Assembly: GCF_000447295.1 (NCBI RefSeq)
Contig: NZ_KE650771.1
Span: forward strand, 3,778,403 to 3,842,402
DNA from: Fischerella sp. PCC 9431
GTDB lineage: Bacteria > Cyanobacteriota > Cyanobacteriia > Cyanobacteriales > Nostocaceae
Length of the DNA: 64,000 nt
Direction of reading: 5' to 3'
The stretch's first letter is position 1; each line of letters starts with the position of its first letter. Below, one piece after another: positions 54,083 to 61,358 of the stretch. The position numbers were made by a program, and so were the translations under genes. A model generated the notes under the pieces. That model searched no databases and was not told the origin of the DNA. It worked only from the letters and a program-made list of their open reading frames with translations.

Positions 54083-54916
54083 TCAAGCTACCCCATATTC
54101 TTTAAACCAAGCCAAAAGACGCTTCCAACCATCTTCAGCTGCTTGTTTTTGGTAACTTGGACGATAGTCAGCATGAAAGCCATGACCAGCATTTGGATAA
54201 ACAACTATTTCAGATGGTTGCTTGGCTGCTTTTAAAGCTTGTCGCATTTTTTCAACTGTACTTAGGGGAATACCTTCGTCTTTACCTCCATATAATCCTA
54301 GTACAGGAGCTTTGAGTGAGGCTGCAATATCGATGGGATATTGAGGCTGAAGTGGTGTAGATTCACCCACTAAACGTCCATACCAAGCAACTCCAGCTTT
54401 CAGTTTAGGATTGTGGGCTGCATAAAGCCAAACAATTCGTCCACCCCAGCAAAAACCTGTGATTCCCAGACGATTCACATCGCCTTTTGACTTTGCTGCC
54501 CAAGCAACGGTTGCATCTAAATCAGATAATACCTGAGCATCGGGGACTTTTGAGACCACTTTACTGATAATCTCTTGAATATTACTGAGTTTAGAAACAT
54601 CTCCCTGACGAGCATATAATTCGGGAGCGATCGCTAAATATCCCAATTTGGCAAACCGACGACATACATCCTGAATGTATTCGTGAACACCAAAAATTTC
54701 CTGAACTACCAAGACCACTGGAAAGTTAGTACCAGAAGCAGGCATAGCTCTATAAGCAGGAATAGTACCATCAGCAACAGGAATTTTGACTTCACCTGCA
54801 ACTAATCCTGTGGGACTTGTTTTAATTGTTTGAGCAGTTACAGGATGAGTCGCCACAGCGAAACCTGTTGCTAGGGATGCCATGATGAATGTTCTTCTAT
54901 TCAAATTCTTAGGCAT
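54083..54916 (-). CDS. Dienelactone hydrolase-family protein with signal
   Basis: A protein of 277 residues. It has a Tat-like signal ([17 protein letters not shown]) with cleavage after VTA-Q, then a dienelactone hydrolase: [38 protein letters not shown] with catalytic Cys, GGKDEGIPL with Asp, and [12 protein letters not shown] with His. It is probably a periplasmic hydrolase of lactones or esters. It is 127 bp upstream of the AKR gene on the same strand, so a two-gene unit is possible. Both carry twin-Arg-type signals. A LysR regulator diverges from it 244 bp away. Confidence 0.8.
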   Translation of the reverse strand: MPKNLNRRTFIMASLATGFAVATHPVTAQTIKTSPTGLVAGEVKIPVADGTIPAYRAMPASGTNFPVVLVVQEIFGVHEYIQDVCRRFAKLGYLAIAPELYARQGDVSKLSNIQEIISKVVSKVPDAQVLSDLDATVAWAAKSKGDVNRLGITGFCWGGRIVWLYAAHNPKLKAGVAWYGRLVGESTPLQPQYPIDIAASLKAPVLGLYGGKDEGIPLSTVEKMRQALKAAKQPSEIVVYPNAGHGFHADYRPSYQKQAAEDGWKRLLAWFKEYGVA

Positions 54917-55159
54917 AGTTTCTGATGTACTTGGTGTCCGTTTAAAAAAATACCTCGATTTTATGTAGTTAGGTATCGACTATTAGTAGTAAGCTCATCA
55001 ACTAATTCTTTTTTAGATAGCAGAAATTGAGAAAGGTATAAAAATTTTCCTTTTCCTTTACTTAATCTCTTATAGGAGTATCGTACGTAAAGATTTTTCA
55101 GATGTCCAATATATATTTATTGATAATTGATACTTTTAAAATATCAGAATATTAAAACT

Positions 55160-56047
55160 ATGGAACTGCGACACCTGCGCTATTTTATTGCTGTGGCGGA
55201 AGAACTACACTTCAGCCGTGCTGCTGAACGATTACACATAGCGCAACCGCCTTTAAGTCAGCAAATTCACCAACTGGAAACAGAGTTAGGGGTGGAATTG
55301 TTTGCTCGCAAAACTAAGCGACAGGTACAGTTAACGGAAGCAGGAAGGGTATTTTTACAGTCAGCTTATCAACTGCTAGCGCAACTTGAAGAGGCGATTG
55401 AGTTAACACGGCGCACTGGTAGGGGTGAAACAGGACAATTGCGGGTAGGATTTATTAGTTCTGTGACTTATGATGTGCTACCTGCGATTTTGCAAGCTTT
55501 TCGTCAGCAATTTCCAGATGTGGAATTGATATTGCAGGAGTTAACGACAGCAGAACAAGAAAAGGCTTTGCAAAATCATCGTATCCAAATTGGTTTTGTG
55601 CATTTGCCTTTAGAAGATGATAGTTTTGCGAGTGAGTGTATTCAGCAAGAAAATCTGGTTGTGGCTTTACCTGCAAATCATCCTTTAGCTAAACAAGAAA
55701 AAATTGCAGTGCGATCGCTTGCTGATGAATTATTTATTTTATTTCCGCGTCATTTGGGAATTGGACTCTACGACAAAATTATGGCTTTGTGTGAAGAAGC
55801 TAATTTCACACCCAAAGTTGCTCAAGAAGCTATTCAAATGCAAACAATTATCGGTTTAGTTTCAGCGGGCATGGGAATTGCAATTGTACCTGCTTCGCTG
55901 CAAAATCTGCAACGTCAGGGTGTTGTGTATCGAGCGATCGCCCAAACAACACCATTAGTAGAAACAGCCGTGGTGTGGAAAGCAGAAGAAATTACACCAG
56001 TAATGCAGCAGTTTCTAACTGTTGTTAGGGAAGTAATACCAATTTGA
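55160..56047 (+). CDS. LysR-family transcriptional regulator
   Basis: 295 residues from ATG 55160 (MELRHLRYFIAVAEELHFSRAAERL). The upstream in-frame start at 55127 is rejected because LysR proteins typically begin with MELRHLRYF. N-terminal winged helix with QPPLSQQIHQLETELGVELF; C-terminal substrate-binding domain (90-295). It diverges from the dienelactone hydrolase gene, a common arrangement for LysR regulators and their target, so it may control the hydrolase and AKR. The effector is unknown. Confidence 0.85.
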   Translation: MELRHLRYFIAVAEELHFSRAAERLHIAQPPLSQQIHQLETELGVELFARKTKRQVQLTEAGRVFLQSAYQLLAQLEEAIELTRRTGRGETGQLRVGFISSVTYDVLPAILQAFRQQFPDVELILQELTTAEQEKALQNHRIQIGFVHLPLEDDSFASECIQQENLVVALPANHPLAKQEKIAVRSLADELFILFPRHLGIGLYDKIMALCEEANFTPKVAQEAIQMQTIIGLVSAGMGIAIVPASLQNLQRQGVVYRAIAQTTPLVETAVVWKAEEITPVMQQFLTVVREVIPI

Positions 56048-56505
56048 AAAAAGAATGCGACAGATGAATCTTGTAGAGACGCGATAAATCGCGTCTCATA
56101 TTCTGAATGTGTCGCAAACATTTTTTAAATCGGTATAACACAAAAGTTTAGCTAAAAGCTTAAACCTATTCCCTGTTCCCTGTTCCCTGTTCCCTATCTC
56201 CACATTAGATACAACGGTTGCCAAAATGATGATTTTCGTTACAAAATTTGGAGCAGCAATATTATTTTGATTACTTTTATGTAGGAATAATTCATAGGAT
56301 AAATCACTGATTTTCTGCTATAATTCACGTTCAAAAAGCAGAAAAATAACTACAGTTTTTCGGTTATTAATTATGCCAAAAAACAGACACTTTGGCTACA
56401 AATAGATTTTTTAAAAAAAGAATATTTTGAACAACTTTACAAAAATAATTATGAGCAAAATAGAGTCAGAACAGCAGACTGATGATTTGTGCTTGGAGAC
56501 GACTA
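56048..56505. other. Intergenic: hairpin and 7-bp tandem repeat
   Basis: GAGACGCGAT-aa-ATCGCGTCTC (about 56074-56097) follows the LysR gene and is a dispersed palindrome that may terminate it. Then TTCCCTG is repeated about four times (56169-56196), a heptameric repeat of the STRR kind. The rest, up to the flavodiiron gene, is AT-rich and presumably holds its promoter. Confidence 0.6.
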
Positions 56506-58227
56506 ATGGTAGCTCTGACAGAGAACCCTCAAAACAAACGACTTACTATACAAACTGTCGAAATCGCTCCTAACACAACGGCGATTCGTTCGCTTGATTG
56601 GGATCGCGATCGCTTTGATATTGAATTCGGTCTACAAAATGGTACAACTTACAATTCATATCTAATTAAGGGCGATCGCATCGCCTTGGTGGATACTTCT
56701 CACACCAAGTTTCGCCACCTATATTTAGAGACTCTTAAGAAACTGGTTAATCCAAAAGCAATTGATTACATCATTGTCAGCCATACAGAGCCAGATCACA
56801 GTGGCTTGGTTGAGGACGTTCTACAATTAGCACCCAGAGCCACTGTTTTAGCGTCGAAAGTTGCACTTCAGTTTCTAGAAAATTTGGTTCACGATCCCTT
56901 CTCGAAGCGGATTGTCAAGAGTGGCGATCGCGTCGATTTAGGTCAAGGACATGAAATTGAATTTGTGAGTGCGCCTAACTTGCACTGGCCAGATACTATC
57001 TTCAGCTTTGATCACAAAACCCAAACTCTGTTCACCTGTGACGCTTTTGGGATGCATTATTGCAGCGATGATACTTTTGATGTCAACTTAGAGGCGATCG
57101 AACCCGACTTTAGATTTTACTATGATTGTTTGATGGGGCCAAACGCTCGTTCGCTGCTGAATGCGATGAAAAAAATGAACGAGTTGGGCAATATTAAAAT
57201 TATTGCTAATGGTCACGGGCCTTTACTTTACCATCATTTGGGTATACTCAGAGAGTGCTACCAAGGTTGGAGCCAAAGACAAGCCAAGACAGAGACAATT
57301 GTCGGCATGTTTTATGTCTCTGATTATGGTTATGGCGATCGCATTGCTCAAGCGATCGCTCACGGAGTCCAGAAAACTGGCGTCGGAATCGAAATCATAG
57401 ATCTGACAACAGCAGAGATCCAAGAAATTCAAGAATTAGCAGGTCGTTCATCTGGCATTATTGTTGGTATGCCGCCAACTGCTAATGCTGCGGCGCAAGC
57501 TGGGATTAGTGCGCTTTTGAGTGTAGTCAAAGAAAAGCAAGTCATTGGATTTTTTGAATGTTACGGTGGTGACGACGAACCCATCGACCCCCTACGTCGA
57601 AGATTTGTTGACTTTGGCGTCAAAGAAGCTTTCCCCGCAATTCGGATTAAAGAAACTCCTTCGCCAATCACTTTCCAACTGTGCGAAGAAGCAGGTACTG
57701 ATTTGGGACAAATGCTAGTCCGCGAACGCAACATCAAACAAATTAAGTCTATCGACGTTAATTTGGAGAAAGCACTCGGTCGGATTAGCAGTGGACTCTA
57801 TATTATTACCGCTAAAAAGAACGACGTACAAGGAGCAATGCTGGCTTCTTGGGTAGCACAAGCGAGTTTACAACCTTTAGGATTTACAATTTCCGTCGCT
57901 AAAGACCGAGCCATTGATTCATTATTGCAAGTCGGCGATCAGTTTGTCCTGAATGTGTTGGAAGAAGGAAACTATCAAGAACTCAAGAAACATTTCCTCA
58001 AACGCTTGCTTCCTGGTGCAGACAGATTTGCAGGAGTCAAAACTCAAACAGCTAAAAACGGTTCTCCAATTCTCACAGACGCTCTGGCTTACATGGAATG
58101 CGAAGTCAAGAGCAGCATGGAATGCAGCGACCACTGGCTATTGTACTGCACCGTTACCGATGGTCGAGTTTCCAAACCCGACGGATTAACAGCAGTCCGC
58201 CATCGGAAGGTCGGAAATTATTACTAA
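56506..58227 (+). CDS. flv3: Flavodiiron protein with canonical metal ligands (Flv3/Flv4 type)
   Basis: 573 residues from ATG 56506, which follows TTGGAGA; an ATG at 56482 adds 8 residues and is less likely. Three domains: metallo-beta-lactamase (about 30-260) with the full diiron set His93, Glu95, Asp97, His98 (HTEPDH), the later Asp and GHGP His; flavodoxin (about 265-410, MFYVSDYGYGDRIAQ); and a C-terminal NAD(P)H:flavin reductase (about 430-570). The family reduces O2 to water behind photosystem I. It pairs with the gene at 58476 to form the Flv1/Flv3-type pair. Heterocysts have a dedicated copy of such a pair; whether this is that copy cannot be told here. Confidence 0.75.
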   Translation: MVALTENPQNKRLTIQTVEIAPNTTAIRSLDWDRDRFDIEFGLQNGTTYNSYLIKGDRIALVDTSHTKFRHLYLETLKKLVNPKAIDYIIVSHTEPDHSGLVEDVLQLAPRATVLASKVALQFLENLVHDPFSKRIVKSGDRVDLGQGHEIEFVSAPNLHWPDTIFSFDHKTQTLFTCDAFGMHYCSDDTFDVNLEAIEPDFRFYYDCLMGPNARSLLNAMKKMNELGNIKIIANGHGPLLYHHLGILRECYQGWSQRQAKTETIVGMFYVSDYGYGDRIAQAIAHGVQKTGVGIEIIDLTTAEIQEIQELAGRSSGIIVGMPPTANAAAQAGISALLSVVKEKQVIGFFECYGGDDEPIDPLRRRFVDFGVKEAFPAIRIKETPSPITFQLCEEAGTDLGQMLVRERNIKQIKSIDVNLEKALGRISSGLYIITAKKNDVQGAMLASWVAQASLQPLGFTISVAKDRAIDSLLQVGDQFVLNVLEEGNYQELKKHFLKRLLPGADRFAGVKTQTAKNGSPILTDALAYMECEVKSSMECSDHWLLYCTVTDGRVSKPDGLTAVRHRKVGNYY

Positions 58228-58235
58228 AAAGACAA

Positions 58236-58450
58236 ATGGGGATCGGGGAAAGGGGATCGGGGAAAGGGAACATAGGAGACAAATTAATTCAAAATTCAGA
58301 GAATAAGAACTTTTTGGCTTTGGCTTTTGACTTGTTTCTCCGAATCCCGATCCCGAATCCCGAATCCCGAATCCCGAATCCCGAATCCCGATCCCCGATC
58401 CCCGATCCCCGATCCCCGATCCCCTATCCCCTATTCTCTATCTCCAAAAT
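58236..58450. repeat. GGGGATC direct and inverted repeats between the flv genes
   Basis: GGGGATCGGGGAAAGGGGATC (first half) faces a long run of TCCCGAATCCCGA then CCCCGATCCCCGATCCCC (second half), which could fold into a large hairpin. It separates the two flavodiiron genes by 248 bp. Its units also occur in frame in hglC. Confidence 0.85.
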
Positions 58451-58475
58451 TCCCCTCCTCTCACCGTAAATACCT

Positions 58476-60191
58476 ATGACCAATCCTAATCCTCGCGATG
58501 TGCAGGTTTTACCAATTGCGACGAATACAACTGTGCTGCGCGCGCGCAGTTGGACACGTCTGCGATTTGAAATTGAGTACGCATTAGCTAGAGGTACAAC
58601 TTCTAATTCTTATGTAATTAGTGGTGATAAAGTTGCAGTTATTGATCCACCGCCGGAGACTTTTAGCTTAATTTATTTAGATGCACTTAGGCAGTGTTTG
58701 AATGATTGGGAACGCTTGGATTATGTGGTTCTTGGTCATTTTAATCCTAACCGGGTTGCCACAATCAAAGCGCTTTTAGATTTAGTTCCGAAACTGACTT
58801 TTGTTTGCTCGCTTCCCTGTGCTGCGAATTTACGCGCTGCTTTCCCCAATCGCGAACTGAAAATTATTTCCATGCGGGGGAAAGAAACTCTGGATTTGGG
58901 TAAGGGTCATATTTTGAAATTCTTTCCGATTCCTAGTCCACGCTGGCCGACAGGACTCTGCACTTACGACGAACAAACCCAAATTCTCTACTCGAATAAA
59001 CTATTTGGGGCGCATTTGTGCGGTGATGAAGTCTTTGATGAAGATTGGGATCTGCTCAAAGAAGACCAGCGTTACTATTTTGACTGTTTGATGGCTCCTC
59101 ATGCGACTCACGTGCAAGCGGCTTTGGAAAAATTATCAGAGTTGCAAGTGAGAATGTATGCTACGATTCACGGGCCATTGATTCGCTATGGTTTGTTGGA
59201 ACTAGCCAAAGATTACGAAGTTTGGAGCAAGTCACAAACAGAGCGTGAGATTAGCGTTGCTTTGCTTTATGCTTCAGCTTATGGTAACACGGCAACTTTG
59301 GCGCAAGCTTTTGCTTTGGGATTAACTAAAGGTGGAGTCGCTGTCGAATCAATTAACTGCGAATTTGCTGAACCGGATGAAATTCGTAGTGCAATTGAAA
59401 AATGTGATGGCTTTATCATGGGTTCTCCCACGATTGGCGGGAATGCACCAACACCAATTCACACAGCTTTGGGTATTGTTCTCGCCGTTGGTGACAACAG
59501 TAAATTAGCTGGCGTTTTTGGTTCCTACGGTTGGAGTGGCGAAGCTTTTGATTTAATTGAAGGTAAGCTCAAAGATGCTGGTTATCGATTCGGGTTTGAA
59601 ACTTTAAAAGCCAGATTTAAACCCACGGATCTGATGCTGAAAGAATGTGAAGAAATAGCGACAGATTTTGCTCAAACTTTGAGAAGAGCGAAAAAACCAC
59701 GCTTGACTCAAGCTGCTGCAACTCAAATGGAACAAGCTGTTGGGCGGATTGTTGGTTCTGTTTGCGTCGTCACAGCCAAGCAAGGCGAAGTTTCTACAGG
59801 AATGTTGGGTGCTTGGGTATCACAAGCAACGTTTAATCCACCGGGAATTACTGTGGCGATCGCCAAAGAAAGAGCCGTTGAATCAATCATGCATACAGGC
59901 GGTAAATTTGTTTTGAATATCTTGGGTGAAGAAAATTACCAAGATTACATGAAACACTTCCGCAAAAACTTTGCTCCCGGCGAAGATAGATTTAAGGACT
60001 TTTCCACAGCAGTTGCAGATAACGGTTGTGCGATTATTACCGACTCAATAGCTTATCTGGAATGTTCAGTTAACAAACGCATGGAATGCGGCGACCATTG
60101 GGTTGTGTATGCGATTGTAGATAATGGTAAGTTATTGCAACCGGATAGCGTCACAGCAATGCATCATCGCAAAGCCGGTAATCATTATTAA
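58476..60191 (+). CDS. flv1: Flavodiiron protein lacking metal ligands (Flv1/Flv2 type)
   Basis: A protein of 571 residues with the same three-domain layout as its neighbour. The diiron signature reads HFNPNR (from His88: Phe, Asn90, Pro, Asn92, Arg93) instead of HxExDH, so canonical diiron binding is unlikely, as expected for Flv1/Flv2. The flavodoxin domain (ALLYASAYGNTATLAQA, about 265) and the flavin reductase domain (about 425-570) are intact. It probably works as a heterodimer with the upstream protein. There is no sll0218-like gene between them, which argues against the flv4-flv2 operon. Confidence 0.75.
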   Translation: MTNPNPRDVQVLPIATNTTVLRARSWTRLRFEIEYALARGTTSNSYVISGDKVAVIDPPPETFSLIYLDALRQCLNDWERLDYVVLGHFNPNRVATIKALLDLVPKLTFVCSLPCAANLRAAFPNRELKIISMRGKETLDLGKGHILKFFPIPSPRWPTGLCTYDEQTQILYSNKLFGAHLCGDEVFDEDWDLLKEDQRYYFDCLMAPHATHVQAALEKLSELQVRMYATIHGPLIRYGLLELAKDYEVWSKSQTEREISVALLYASAYGNTATLAQAFALGLTKGGVAVESINCEFAEPDEIRSAIEKCDGFIMGSPTIGGNAPTPIHTALGIVLAVGDNSKLAGVFGSYGWSGEAFDLIEGKLKDAGYRFGFETLKARFKPTDLMLKECEEIATDFAQTLRRAKKPRLTQAAATQMEQAVGRIVGSVCVVTAKQGEVSTGMLGAWVSQATFNPPGITVAIAKERAVESIMHTGGKFVLNILGEENYQDYMKHFRKNFAPGEDRFKDFSTAVADNGCAIITDSIAYLECSVNKRMECGDHWVVYAIVDNGKLLQPDSVTAMHHRKAGNHY

Positions 60192-60201
60192 TGTGATCGG
60201 T

Positions 60202-60257
60202 TTGTAGTAAGCACTTTAGTGCTTAAATATTTGAGGACTAAAGTCCTCACTACGAAC
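60202..60257. repeat. Dispersed palindrome, GTAGTAAG family
   Basis: GTAGTAAGCACTTTAGTGCTT ... AGGACTAAAGTCCTCACTAC, 11 bp after the flv1-type gene. The right arm is identical to that at 5538-5557 and the left to 6213-6233, so this is a chimeric or ancestral member. Confidence 0.85.
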
Positions 60258-60315
60258 CTGATCATACACATTTCCCAGGTGCGATCGCACTCTCACTCCA
60301 AAACAAGCGATCGCA

Positions 60316-60678
60316 TCACTTTAATAGCATTGTCTGAATGCTAATTTCTGTGACATTAGTCAGTTTGACATCATTAGTGAATAACGTTGCATTTAAAGAT
60401 TGTGCAGTTGCAGCAATAATTGCATCAGGAAGCCTGAGTCTATATTGTTTGCGAAGTGAAATCGTTAAATTTTTGATCTCATTGTCAATACTAACAACTG
60501 AAATTTTGTTTAAAAAATCAATAATTTTTGTTTCTTCATCAGGGCTAAGGCTAGGATCAGACAACAACTCAATTTCAGTAATCACTGAAATAAAATATTG
60601 TCCTGATGGTAATGGGTTTGCTAACCTACCACCCAAAAAGTACAACACTATATTGGTATCTAATATAAAAGTTTGCAT
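60316..60678 (-). CDS. VapC-type PIN-domain toxin
   Basis: 120 residues from ATG 60678 (MQTFILDTNIVLYFLGG); ATG 60687 would add three. The PIN-domain acidic residues are present: Asp in LDTN, Glu in ITEIELL, Asp in RLPDAIIAATA and Asp in LFTNDVK. Its start overlaps the antitoxin stop by one base (TGATG). It is a probable ribonuclease toxin. Confidence 0.8.
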   Translation of the reverse strand: MQTFILDTNIVLYFLGGRLANPLPSGQYFISVITEIELLSDPSLSPDEETKIIDFLNKISVVSIDNEIKNLTISLRKQYRLRLPDAIIAATAQSLNATLFTNDVKLTNVTEISIQTMLLK

Positions 60679-60893
60679 CAACTCCATTCATCTCTTATTT
60701 GTTGTTGATACTCCAAAGGGTCTTGAGTCAATGTAATTACACCTGCATATTGATTTAAATCAAAATTTACTTGTTTTTGTGATTCATAATCTTTCAATAT
60801 TTGTTCAATTTTTTGCCAGTCTTGATAATCAATCAAAACTGCAACTGGACGCATTGCTTCATCAGTCACAATTTTTTTATTAACAGGTAGCAT
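60678..60893 (-). CDS. Antitoxin of the VapBC-type pair (Phd/YefM-like)
   Basis: A protein of 71 residues. The N-terminal part (MRPVAVLIDYQDWQKIEQIL) resembles the Phd/YefM or prevent-host-death antitoxin fold. The acidic C-terminus (EYQQQIRDEWS) would wrap the toxin. It is directly upstream of and coupled to the PIN-domain gene. Confidence 0.75.
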   Translation of the reverse strand: MLPVNKKIVTDEAMRPVAVLIDYQDWQKIEQILKDYESQKQVNFDLNQYAGVITLTQDPLEYQQQIRDEWS

Positions 60894-60988
60894 AACTGTT
60901 TGCTTAGGATATTATATTTAACTTTTTTATCATAGCTTTTTGGTTTGTACGCGATCGCACTCTCATATTAAGACGAGCGATCGCGACA

Positions 60989-61091
60989 TTGACACATCAC
61001 CACCAAGCCATTGTCATATGAAATTGATATAGGTTGGAAAGTTTAACAGCGAATACCTAACATGACAAGCCACCTACCCAGGTGGCTTTTT
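60989..61091 (+). ncRNA. Possible small RNA ending in a strong terminator
   Basis: AGCCACCT-accc-AGGTGGCT (61068-61087) followed by TTTTT is a textbook intrinsic terminator on the plus strand, but there is no plus-strand gene upstream; both flanking genes upstream run minus. TTGACA (60989-60994) with TGTCAT 17 bp later could be its promoter, giving an RNA of about 65-70 nt. The Yfr1 core ACUCCUCACAC is not present. This is only a candidate. Confidence 0.35.
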
Positions 61092-61125
61092 ATGTGCGAT
61101 CGCACTTATCGGGTTAATTTTTTAA

Positions 61126-61290
61126 TGTATCGCGTTGCATTGCGATTGCATCGAGTTACATTGCGATTGTATCGAGTTACATTGCGATTGTATCGGGTTA
61201 CATTGCGATTGTATCGGGTTACATTGCGATTGTATCGAGTTACATTGCGATTGTATCGACTTACATTGCGATTGTATCGACTTACATTTG
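61126..61290. repeat. 21-bp tandem array C
   Basis: About eight units of TACATTGCGATTGTATCGAG plus T, with the small palindrome CGAT-tgt-ATCG in each unit. It has the same 21-bp period as arrays A and B but a different sequence. It makes artificial 7-residue repeat peptides on both strands, which I do not call. It ends about 70 bp before the NTPase gene. Confidence 0.9.
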
Positions 61291-61358
61291 GATTTTACAC
61301 AAGTGATATAAGTAATTACTATTAAAATAGCCAGTCTCAGCAATTCCAACTGGAATCT

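Noticed and set aside
58098-58469. Gene spanning the end of flv3 and the repeat
   Set aside because: Shadow frame of the flavodiiron gene running into GGGGATC repeats.
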